Of a DNA stretch of 21,334 bases, positions 9,817 to 16,044 are shown piece by piece (position 1 is the first letter of the stretch; each line of letters begins with the position of its first letter). The notes under the pieces are model-generated. The model did no database searches. It saw only the letters and a list, made by a program, of their open reading frames with translations, and was not told where the DNA came from. A program made the position numbers and the translations under genes. Location: the NCBI GenBank assembly GCA_009787135.1, contig WRGP01000244.1, forward strand, positions 1 to 21,334. Direction: 5' to 3'. The DNA is from Bacillota bacterium. GTDB lineage: Bacteria; Bacillota; Clostridia; Christensenellales; Aristaeellaceae.

Positions 9817-9845
9817 AATATACAGCAACGCGCGCCAATTGTCAA
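9817..9845 (-). promoter_or_regulatory. Promoter of ilv-leu operon
   Basis: TTGACA (9845-9840) and TATATT (9822-9817) are separated by 17 bases, near the sigma-A consensus. Transcription would start near 9810, just before T-box stem I. An A6 tract on the minus strand about 5 bases upstream of the -35 may act as an UP element. Confidence 0.88.
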
Positions 9846-9879
9846 CCCACTTTTTTCGCAAAACGCAATTTTTCATGGC

Positions 9880-9916
9880 AGGGGTTTTTTGAGGGGCTTT
9901 TTGCGGGGATTTTTTG
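9880..9916 (+). repeat. Three imperfect 12-13 bp tandem T-tract repeats
   Basis: Units AGGGGTTTTTTG, AGGGGCTTTTTG and CGGGGATTTTTTG follow each other without a gap. They lie between the divergent ilvB and fmdB-like promoters. With further T-tracts at 9851 and 9869 the segment may be bent DNA or a protein site; no function can be read from it. Confidence 0.5.
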
Positions 9917-9939
9917 CCCTGCTCGAACCTTGCCAACAT

Positions 9940-9968
9940 TTGCGTTTCCCTCGCTTTAGGTGTATACT
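9940..9968 (+). promoter_or_regulatory. Promoter of zinc-ribbon gene and murA
   Basis: TTGCGT (9940-9945) and an extended -10, TG followed by TATACT (9963-9968), have a 17-base spacer. They lie 37 bases before the zinc-ribbon ATG. Confidence 0.7.
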
Positions 9969-10005
9969 AATCAGCATAAAGATGGCCGTCAAAAGGAGGA
10001 AAAAT

Positions 10006-10257
10006 ATGCCCCTTTTACAATATCGCTGCAGGGTATGCAATGCTCTGTTTGACACGCTCATTTCCGTATCTCAAATGCATACCGTCCGTTGCGAGCGTTG
10101 TAATGGCGAAGCGGAGCGCGCCTATGAAGGCGCGTGTCTGTTTGGCATGGCCGGCTCTTCCGCGGGACGGGGCGCGTCCTGCACGGGTGATTGCGGGAGC
10201 TGCGGCGGCTGTGAAAGCCGTCATGGCAGCGGATGTGACTGCGGCGCCTGTCACTAA
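10006..10257 (+). CDS. FmdB-type zinc-ribbon protein with cysteine-rich tail
   Basis: An 83-residue protein. The N-terminal half, MPLLQYRCRVCNALFD...VRCERCNGEAERAYEG, is a zinc ribbon with two CxxC knuckles (Cys8/11 and the later CERC). This matches the FmdB family of putative regulatory proteins (typical start MPxYEYRC). The C-terminal tail has seven more cysteines in CTGDCGSCGGC and CDCGACH, suggesting an extra metal site. AGGAGG lies 6 bases before this ATG; the longer open frame upstream is not needed and crosses the promoter. murA starts 26 bases downstream, so they probably form one transcript. The family assignment is good; the cellular role is unknown. Confidence 0.85.
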   Translation: MPLLQYRCRVCNALFDTLISVSQMHTVRCERCNGEAERAYEGACLFGMAGSSAGRGASCTGDCGSCGGCESRHGSGCDCGACH

Positions 10258-10283
10258 GGCATATATGGCATAGGAGGAAACGA

Positions 10284-11552
10284 ATGCCCTTTGTCGAGAA
10301 GCTCATCATCAATGGCGGCCGGCGTCTGACCGGCGATGTTCAGGTTGCCGGCGGAAAAAATACTTCCCTGCCCATTCTGAGCGCCGCGCTTTTGTGCGAT
10401 GAACCGGTATGCGTCGATAACATACCCGATATTGAGGATGTGCATACCCTGCTTGAACTCCTCCGTGGCCTGGGCGCCTTGGCGCAAGTGAGTGGCCACT
10501 CGGTTATGATTGATCCCACCCGCCTTCACACAACGCAGCCTTCCTCTGACCTGTGCAAAAAGATGCGCGGATCCTATTATCTGCTTGGCGCGCTGCTTGG
10601 CAAGGCCGGTCAAGGCTCCATTCCCTACCCGGGCGGCTGCGACCTTGGCGCGAGGCCCATCGACCAGCATCTCAAAGGGTTTCGCGCGCTGGGCGTGGAA
10701 ATCGACGACCGTTTCGGCTGGGTGGACGCGAAAGCCGCGAGCCTGAACGGATCAGAAATTTTTTTCGACCTGGTAACTGTCGGCGGTACCATCAACGTCA
10801 TGCTCGCCGCGGCCCGTGCCAAGGGTAGCACCGTGATCTACAACGCCGCCAAGGAACCGCACGTCGTGGATACCGCCAATTTTCTCAACAGCATGGGCGC
10901 GCGCGTCCGCGGCGCCGGCACGGACGTCATCCGCATACGCGGCGTTGACAGGTTGCATGCCTCTACCTATACAGTCATCCCCGATCAGATTGAAACGGGC
11001 ACCCTGATGATCGCGGCCGCCGCTACGCAGGGCGATGTCGCGATTCACGGCTGTATTCCGGCGCATATGGAATCCCTGACCGCCAAGCTGCTGGAGATTG
11101 GCGTCCGCGTAGACGAGGCGGACGATGTGATCCGCATACGTTCCGCAGGCGGGCATCGCGCCGTAAACATCAAGACGCTGGCCTATCCGGGATTTCCAAC
11201 GGATTTGCAGTCGCCCATGTCAGCGCTGCTGACGACAGCCGTTGGCACGAGCATCATCACGGAAACCATTTTCGACAAGCGATTCCGCCATTTGCATGAA
11301 ATGGTGCGCATGGGCGCCCGGGCGCGTATCTCTGATTGGACCTCCGTCATTGAAGGGATGCCGCATCTCACGGGCGCGCCCGTCACCGCGAGCGACCTTC
11401 GGGCGGGCGCCGCGCTCGTGATCGCCGGCCTCATGGCGGGCGGGAACACGGAGATCAGCAATCCTCAGCATATTGACCGCGGCTATGAAAAGCTGGAAAC
11501 AAGGCTGCGCTCCCTTGGCGCCGATATCCAGCGTGTCGCGGCGGATTCATAG
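10284..11552 (+). CDS. murA: UDP-N-acetylglucosamine 1-carboxyvinyltransferase
   Basis: A 422-residue EPSP-synthase-fold enzyme that transfers enolpyruvate from PEP to UDP-GlcNAc, the first committed step of peptidoglycan synthesis in the cytoplasm. The PEP/UDP-GlcNAc-binding lysine is in GGKN (Lys25). The active-site loop PYPGGCDLGARPID carries the Cys119 that fosfomycin attacks, so fosfomycin sensitivity at this site is expected. IPDQIETGTLMIAAA and PGFPTDLQSPM are also MurA signatures. GGAGG lies 7 bases before the ATG. Many Bacillota carry two murA paralogues; which one this is cannot be told here. It converges with the DUF4173 gene with only 43 bases between stops and no clear terminator. 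Confidence 0.96.
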   Translation: MPFVEKLIINGGRRLTGDVQVAGGKNTSLPILSAALLCDEPVCVDNIPDIEDVHTLLELLRGLGALAQVSGHSVMIDPTRLHTTQPSSDLCKKMRGSYYLLGALLGKAGQGSIPYPGGCDLGARPIDQHLKGFRALGVEIDDRFGWVDAKAASLNGSEIFFDLVTVGGTINVMLAAARAKGSTVIYNAAKEPHVVDTANFLNSMGARVRGAGTDVIRIRGVDRLHASTYTVIPDQIETGTLMIAAAATQGDVAIHGCIPAHMESLTAKLLEIGVRVDEADDVIRIRSAGGHRAVNIKTLAYPGFPTDLQSPMSALLTTAVGTSIITETIFDKRFRHLHEMVRMGARARISDWTSVIEGMPHLTGAPVTASDLRAGAALVIAGLMAGGNTEISNPQHIDRGYEKLETRLRSLGADIQRVAADS

Positions 11553-11595
11553 GGGGCCAAAGGAAAGTTCCTCGTTCCGCGAAAAAATCTCTCGC

Positions 11596-13053
11596 TCACA
11601 TGAGCCCATTTTGAACCTGAATGACGATAAAATTTCTGAGCAGCGCCTCGCTCCGCACGCGCTGCATACTCTGATTCAGGAGGGACTCCGTCTTCTTTGG
11701 CGCCCATCTTCTTACAAACGATTCGATTTTGGTATGCAGCGAAGGGTCGTCCGCCTCCTCATATAGCGCGAGAAGGTGCGGCGTGGCCGCATAGGGGAAA
11801 TGGTCGTATTGCGAGAGGTCAAGGGTAGCAAGCGCGCCGCTTTTGTACATCCCGATATTTGCCCGTATGACAATGCCTCCGGTATCCGCGTGCCCCATCG
11901 CGATGAACAGCGCGAAGCAGACGGCAAGAGACCATCGTATGACGGGAAAGGCGATCCATTGGCGGGCAATGAGCAGGCAAAATACGATAAACAATACCGC
12001 CATAAACCACATCGTATGCAGGCGGAGCAGCGTAAAGCCATACGCGCGAATGTAGAGCCCCATCTTAAAGCACGCCGTTAGGATCAACAGCAGTGTCAAC
12101 GCGCCCAGGAGGCTTTGCAAGGCGGCGACGATGCGCTGATTGCCATGCGAAAACACCTGAATGCCAACAAAGACGGCGAGGTTAATGATCACGACAGCGC
12201 AAAGCTCAAAGAAGCCCTCCCTGGCATATTGGCTGTAAAAACGGGCCGATTGTTGAATTTCCCCGCTTACGATGCCTGCGATGTTCATAGCCTGGACAAC
12301 GCAGAAGAACAGGTATACCGCGCCGAGCAGCGCCAGGACAGTAGCCGCGGACGCGGCCGGGATCAAGCGTTTTCCGGCCGCCTCAGGCAGTGGCTGGGGG
12401 CCTGCCCCGGCGATTCCCCTGAGCATAAAGAGAAGGTAAACCCCCAGCGGCAGAGACAAAAAAAGCTGTAGAAGCGTTTCTTGTTTAAGCGTCTCTATCC
12501 ATGTTTCAGTGATGTGCCTAAATTCGCTGTCGGCGCTTAGGAGCAGGAAACCAACGGCAAGAAGCAGCGGCACGGAAAAGAGCAAGCCGTACAGGATATA
12601 TCTGGCGGTGGCGCCGCTTTTTTCATCCTTTCGCAGCCGCTTGCCGGCGCTTTGCGCACCCTGCCACGGCAATGTGAGCGCCGCCCGCCAGACGTCGCGC
12701 GGAACATACCGGCCGACAGACGGCTCGATACGCGCGCCTTTAGCGGTCAGCATCCAATAGGGGAGCAGGCAAAGCAGCATGGCCAAGAGAGGCAGGCGGA
12801 TTTGCGCGTTTTCATACAGCCCGAAGGAAAGCGCCAGCGGCGCGATCAGAAGGAGCATGCCATAGCTTTCACGCATCGGTTTTGCGCCCGTTGACCGGCA
12901 ATACAAAAGGCATGTGGGCACGAGCAGAAACGCAAAAAGCGCCGTGCCGATGGCCGGGCCACGCCAGAGCGTGTACCGTACCAATAAAAAGCCACACAGC
13001 AGCAAAGGCAGAAGATACACGCCCCAATTTTTCGGTTGTTCCTTGTTTCCCAT
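11596..13053 (-). CDS. DUF4173-type polytopic membrane protein
   Basis: A 485-residue integral membrane protein with about ten to twelve hydrophobic segments. It has a charged loop near residues 120-160 (KRLRKDEKSG) and a soluble C-terminal tail of roughly 75 residues beginning near LDLSQYDHFPY. The segment QSARFYSQYAREGFFELCAVVIINL resembles the core of DUF4173/DUF4153 proteins, a clostridial family of unknown function often annotated near regulators. AAAGGAGG lies 7 bases before the chosen ATG (MGNKEQPKN). The open frame extends 17 codons further but would cover the promoter. It is transcribed divergently from the DUF2975/HTH pair and may share their control. Confidence 0.75.
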   Translation of the reverse strand: MGNKEQPKNWGVYLLPLLLCGFLLVRYTLWRGPAIGTALFAFLLVPTCLLYCRSTGAKPMRESYGMLLLIAPLALSFGLYENAQIRLPLLAMLLCLLPYWMLTAKGARIEPSVGRYVPRDVWRAALTLPWQGAQSAGKRLRKDEKSGATARYILYGLLFSVPLLLAVGFLLLSADSEFRHITETWIETLKQETLLQLFLSLPLGVYLLFMLRGIAGAGPQPLPEAAGKRLIPAASAATVLALLGAVYLFFCVVQAMNIAGIVSGEIQQSARFYSQYAREGFFELCAVVIINLAVFVGIQVFSHGNQRIVAALQSLLGALTLLLILTACFKMGLYIRAYGFTLLRLHTMWFMAVLFIVFCLLIARQWIAFPVIRWSLAVCFALFIAMGHADTGGIVIRANIGMYKSGALATLDLSQYDHFPYAATPHLLALYEEADDPSLHTKIESFVRRWAPKKTESLLNQSMQRVRSEALLRNFIVIQVQNGLM

Positions 13054-13075
13054 TTGACCGCCTCCTTTAGGGGGG

Positions 13076-13104
13076 ATCATAGCATAAGAAAAACCGGATT
13101 GCAA
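13076..13104 (-). promoter_or_regulatory. Promoter of DUF4173 gene
   Basis: TTGCAA (13104-13099) and TATGAT (13081-13076) are 17 bases apart on the minus strand, about 23 bases before the ATG of the membrane protein. Confidence 0.75.
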
Positions 13105-13110
13105 TAAAAA

Positions 13111-13129
13111 TTTATCGTATTTCGATAAA
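13111..13129. promoter_or_regulatory. Perfect inverted repeat between divergent promoters (probable operator)
   Basis: TTTATCG-TATTT-CGATAAA has 7-bp arms and a 5-bp centre. It begins exactly 6 bp after the -35 of the minus-strand promoter and ends exactly 6 bp before the -35 of the plus-strand promoter. The placement suits a dimeric regulator acting on both genes, perhaps the nearby Xre-type protein. Confidence 0.7.
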
Positions 13130-13135
13130 AATAGA

Positions 13136-13164
13136 TTGACATACGATTCGTTTCCCTATAGAAT
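13136..13164 (+). promoter_or_regulatory. Promoter of DUF2975/HTH pair
   Basis: A perfect -35 TTGACA (13136-13141), a 17-base spacer, and TAGAAT (13159-13164), or the overlapping TATAGA. The start codon of the downstream gene is about 28 bases away. Confidence 0.8.
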
Positions 13165-13192
13165 GGAATGTAGAAAACAAAGGAGGGTGCTT

Positions 13193-13671
13193 ATGTCGCG
13201 CAGAGCGCTGGAGAGATTGCTCAAATTGCTGATCCCGATGGGCGGGGCTTTGCTGTTCTATGCCTGTGTCTGGCTGATCCCTGGTGCGATGCGGTTGATG
13301 GCCCTGTATGGCCTGAACTCGAGCCGCTGGTAACGCCTGCCATCCTGTTTGGGTGGGCTGCCGCGCTGCCAATTGGCGCGGCGATGTGCGTCGCGTACCG
13401 CATTTTTCACGCCATAGGGCGGGACGCAAGCTTTACCTTCGCAAACGCAAAGCGCATGCGCCTGATCAGCATGCTTGCCTTCGCTGATTTTTTCCTGTTT
13501 CTCATCGGGTTTGCCGCCACGCTGCCGGTCAACGCCGCGCATCCCCTGTTCCTGCTGTGTTTCACGCTCGCCGGTTTCCTATGCCTTGCGGCGGCCATTT
13601 GCTGTCTGGTATTATCGAAGCTTTTGCGTCAGGCCGCTGAAATGAAAGAAGAAAATGATTTGATGATTTGA
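13193..13671 (+). pseudogene. DUF2975-type membrane protein, frameshifted
   Basis: The reading starts at ATG 13193 after GGAGGGTGCTT, with a hydrophobic segment (LLKLLIPMGGALLFYACVWL), and stops at TAA 13331-13333. The family continues in the -1 frame from about 13300: VWPELEPLVTPAILF, then YRIFHAIGRDASFTFANAKR. Two more membrane segments follow, and the frame ends AAEMKEENDLMI. The final motif resembles the (I)KxENDLTV tail of DUF2975 proteins (YoaS-like), which normally sit just before a YozG-type regulator, as here. A one-base loss near 13290-13310 would explain the break. It may be a true mutation, an assembly error or, less likely, programmed frameshifting: no clear slippery heptamer is visible. 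Confidence 0.7.
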
Positions 13672-13680
13672 GGTGATCGC

Positions 13681-13887
13681 TTGCTTGTCATCCATATTGA
13701 CGTGATGCTGGCGCTACGCAAGATGAACGTCACCGAGCTTTCCGAGCGTGTAGGCATTACAATGGCCAACCTCTCCATTCTCAAAAACGGCAGGGCGAAG
13801 GCCATCCGTTTTACGACGTTGGAAAAAATATGCGAGGCGCTTCAATGTCAGCCCGGAGATATACTGGAATACCGGAAGAATGAGTAA
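13681..13887 (+). CDS. Small Xre/Cro-type HTH regulator (YozG-like)
   Basis: A 68-residue protein that is almost entirely one helix-turn-helix domain: LALRKMNVTELSERVGI, then TMANLSILKNGRAKAIRFTTL and ALQCQPGDILEY at the end. This is the pattern of the YozG-like family encoded next to DUF2975 membrane proteins in Bacillota. A TTG start is used, with GAGGTGA about 4 bases upstream, giving MLVIHIDVMLA, which fits the family N-terminus. It lies 9 bases after the DUF2975 reading. It is a candidate binder of the inverted repeat at 13111-13129; that link is inference. Confidence 0.88.
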   Translation: MLVIHIDVMLALRKMNVTELSERVGITMANLSILKNGRAKAIRFTTLEKICEALQCQPGDILEYRKNE

Positions 13888-13997
13888 AAGGGAAAAAGGA
13901 ACGGGTGCGGATACTTGATGGACAAGGCGGTCGATGTTTAAAAGCCTCCCATTCAGGAAAAGCTTTATACATCACTTTCATAAAGGGAGGTAAACAG

Positions 13998-14414
13998 ATG
14001 AATGCTTTGATTCCCTTCTGGGACGGTTTTGCGCCGGGGTATCCGCTGTGGGATACAGCCTTGGCCGACACGCTCTTTGGACGCCAAGACGGCCGCGGCA
14101 GCGGTTTTCGCGCGGAAGTGCGCGAGGAGGACGAGCGCTATGTCGTGCGCGCGGAGATGCCGGGCGTGGATCCGGACCGCATTGGCGTCTCCGTGGAGCG
14201 CGGGGTGCTTACCATTGCCACGGATGTGGAGGAGGCGCATAACGAGGGAGACGCGTACGCGCGGCGCAACGGCCATTACCACCGTTCCTTCCATTTGGAA
14301 GGAATCGACGAGGAGGCCATTAGCGCGGAGGCGCGCCATGGGATACTGACCGTATCCCTGCCCAAAAAGCGGGAACGCGACGGGGCAAAGCCGCGGAGGA
14401 TTGAAGTGAAGTAG
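13998..14414 (+). CDS. Small heat-shock protein (Hsp20/alpha-crystallin family)
   Basis: A 138-residue ATP-independent holdase. The alpha-crystallin domain spans about residues 34-128, from FRAEVREEDERYVVRAEMPGV through GVLTIAT and HYHRSFHL to ARHGILTVSLPKK, with the conserved GILTVSLPK end motif. The short N-terminal arm (IPFWDGFAPG...FGRQD) and a brief C-terminal extension RRIEVK contain an IxV-like oligomerisation element. GGGAGG lies 7 bases before the ATG. The open frame upstream of it is not supported by a start site. No CIRCE-type operator was seen upstream, and the promoter is not obvious. It converges on tdk. Confidence 0.93.
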   Translation: MNALIPFWDGFAPGYPLWDTALADTLFGRQDGRGSGFRAEVREEDERYVVRAEMPGVDPDRIGVSVERGVLTIATDVEEAHNEGDAYARRNGHYHRSFHLEGIDEEAISAEARHGILTVSLPKKRERDGAKPRRIEVK

Positions 14415-14445
14415 CGGGTCGCTTGCGGGAAGGAAGTCGGAGCGC

Positions 14446-14480
14446 GGAAACGCCAGGGGGCTCCGCTCCGCCCCTCTTCC
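14446..14480 (-). repeat. Intergenic palindromic repeat, copy C (partial)
   Basis: Read on the plus strand it is GGAAACGCCAGGGGGCTCCG followed by CTCCGCCCC. It shares GGAAACGCC, GGGGG and TCCG with the reverse complement of copy B. It lies between the convergent hsp20 and tdk stops and can form a GGGGC/GCCCC hairpin, so it may serve as a terminator for both. Confidence 0.5.
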
Positions 14481-15088
14481 TATGTGTTGCCGTTCAGGCC
14501 GCTTTTGCCAAGCTTCCAATGCTTATAGCACAGGCCGATGTAGGTGATGACCTCTTCTTTCCTGCCCGTGTCGATGAGCACCTGCTCGCCCTCCTTAACG
14601 ACGCGGCCCTTGCGGTCCACACGCGTGTTCATGGTGGCCTTGGCGCCGCACCAGCAAAGGCTCTGCTCCAGCTCTGTGAAGGAATCCGCGAAGCGGAGCA
14701 GCGCGCTGGAGCCGGGGAAGAAGTTGCCCAGAAAATCCGTTTTGAGGCCGTAGCAATGGATTTCAAGCTTGTCCGACATGTCCGCCAGCTCGACGACCTG
14801 GGACTCGGTGAGGAACTGCGCCTCGTCGATGAACACATGCTCCAGCGGATTGGGCTTGCGCGTTTCCAGCCAGAGGAGCTGCTCGCGCACGCTATGATCC
14901 GGCGCGAGCACAATATCCGCGTGGCCCTCCAAGCCAATACGGGAGTGGACGATGTCCACTCCCTTTCGCGTGTCAATAGCGGGCTTGATGAGCGCGCAGG
15001 AATAGCCCTGCACCCGGTAGTTATACCGCTGCATGAGCAGCATGGCTGACTTGGAGGAACCCATGACCCCGAAATAAAAGCGCAGCAT
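14480..15088 (-). CDS. tdk: Thymidine kinase (type II)
   Basis: A 202-residue enzyme that phosphorylates thymidine with ATP for salvage. The P-loop reads GVMGSSKSA (residues 7-15), a known SSK(S/T) variant of the usual SGKS. The DEAQFL segment contains the catalytic glutamate near residue 89. The lasso region has CWCGAKATMNTRVD, and the late CYKH gives a further zinc ligand. The ATG of MLRFYFG fits the family start, but no ribosome site precedes it. A 29-codon open frame with a strong site ends two bases upstream (TGA-TC-ATG), which suggests reinitiation. A TTG start at 15199 in the same frame would add 37 residues with no resemblance to the family. It is the last gene after potABCD-uppP. Confidence 0.93.
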   Translation of the reverse strand: MLRFYFGVMGSSKSAMLLMQRYNYRVQGYSCALIKPAIDTRKGVDIVHSRIGLEGHADIVLAPDHSVREQLLWLETRKPNPLEHVFIDEAQFLTESQVVELADMSDKLEIHCYGLKTDFLGNFFPGSSALLRFADSFTELEQSLCWCGAKATMNTRVDRKGRVVKEGEQVLIDTGRKEEVITYIGLCYKHWKLGKSGLNGNT

Positions 15089-15090
15089 GA

Positions 15091-15180
15091 TCAATGCGAC
15101 CGCATGCAACGCGGCGCACGCGGTTGGGAGGATGGCGCGATGCTCCCCTTTGAGCTTTTGCGGGTTTGTTCTGGCAGCAT
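15091..15180 (-). CDS. Possible 29-residue upstream frame coupling tdk translation
   Basis: ATG at 15180 follows GAGAGGAG at 7 bases, a better site than any other near tdk. The frame encodes 29 residues, basic and rich in Ser/Pro, beginning MLPEQTRKSSKG. It ends at TGA 15093-15091, two bases before the tdk ATG. It resembles no known protein. Its likely value is to bring ribosomes to tdk rather than to make a functional peptide. It could also be a chance frame. Confidence 0.4.
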   Translation of the reverse strand: MLPEQTRKSSKGSIAPSSQPRAPRCMRSH

Positions 15181-15203
15181 GATGCCACTCCTCTCTCAAG
15201 CGT

Positions 15204-16025
15204 TTAGACTATTTTGTCAAATATGAAGCCAAAGAACAACTGGTCCATGAGGATCAAAAGACCCAGCGCGGCGGTATACAGGCCGAACCATTTGAGGCCC
15301 GCGCGCGTGATGAGGCGCAGCATCCAGCGGATGGCGAAGTAGCCGCTTATCGCGGCGGCAATCATCCCCAGGATCGCCGCCGTCCAGCCGCCCTCAAACG
15401 CGGCGCCGCCGGCATCGATGAAATCCTTGAGCTTAAACACGAGCGAGCCCAGGATCGCCGCCGCGCTCATCATGAAGGAAAACTTAGCCGCGGTTTCCCG
15501 CGTCACGCCCGTGGCAAGGCCCCCGACAATGGTAGAGCCTGAGCGGGAGACGCCGGGCACAATGGCTACCGCCTGCATGATGCCCATGCTCAGGGCTTGG
15601 CGGTAGGCCATGTCCTCTATACCCGAGCGGCGGTGTTTGCCGCCCCTGCCCGCGCGGGCCGCGAGCGAATCGGAGCTGGCGAGCAAAACGGAGGTAATAA
15701 GAAAGCTAACGCCCAGGAACCAGCCGCCAAACGCCTTTTCGATCAGGGAACCCAGGAAAACCGCGGCGACAATCGCCGGCAGCGTCGCAACGATCAGCAG
15801 GCGCACGGGCTTGCTTGTGAACAGATGCCGTACCATCTGTACCCAGTCTTTCCAAAAAATGAACAGCACGGCCACAAGCGAGCCGATGTGTAAGAGAATC
15901 TCGAGCAGCAGGCCGGTTTCGGGCATGCGCATTAATTTTTGCAGCAGCACCAAATGGCCTGAGGAGGAAATGGGCAGAAATTCCGAGAGCCCCTGCACAA
16001 GGCCCAGCACGATTGTTTTGATCAT
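15204..16025 (-). CDS. uppP: Undecaprenyl-diphosphatase (bacitracin resistance type)
   Basis: A 273-residue polytopic membrane enzyme of the BacA/UppP family. It dephosphorylates undecaprenyl diphosphate outside the membrane, recycling the lipid carrier of cell-wall synthesis. The first motif QGLSEFLPISSSGH (residues 11-24) has the essential Glu/Ser residues. The second motif, PGVSRSGSTI (residues 157-166), carries the catalytic arginine. About eight hydrophobic segments are visible. GAGGAGG lies 7 bases before the ATG. It starts 19 bases after potD and so probably belongs to the pot transcript. Raised expression of this family gives bacitracin tolerance in other bacteria. Confidence 0.96.
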   Translation of the reverse strand: MIKTIVLGLVQGLSEFLPISSSGHLVLLQKLMRMPETGLLLEILLHIGSLVAVLFIFWKDWVQMVRHLFTSKPVRLLIVATLPAIVAAVFLGSLIEKAFGGWFLGVSFLITSVLLASSDSLAARAGRGGKHRRSGIEDMAYRQALSMGIMQAVAIVPGVSRSGSTIVGGLATGVTRETAAKFSFMMSAAAILGSLVFKLKDFIDAGGAAFEGGWTAAILGMIAAAISGYFAIRWMLRLITRAGLKWFGLYTAALGLLILMDQLFFGFIFDKIV

Positions 16026-16044
16026 TCTCTTGCCTCCTCAAGCG

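Noticed and set aside
11553..11595. AGGAAAGTTCCT inverted repeat between convergent murA and DUF4173 stops as a terminator
   Set aside because: The stem is short, there is no loop room and no T-run follows, so I cannot support it as a terminator.
13905..13997. 31-codon N-terminal extension of the small heat-shock protein
   Set aside because: No family similarity, and the ATG at 13998 has a strong GGGAGG at 7 bases.
15089..15199. TTG start at 15199 adding 37 residues to thymidine kinase
   Set aside because: The added residues do not resemble the family, while the ATG at 15088 gives the usual length and N-terminus; the upstream 29-codon frame explains the ribosome site.
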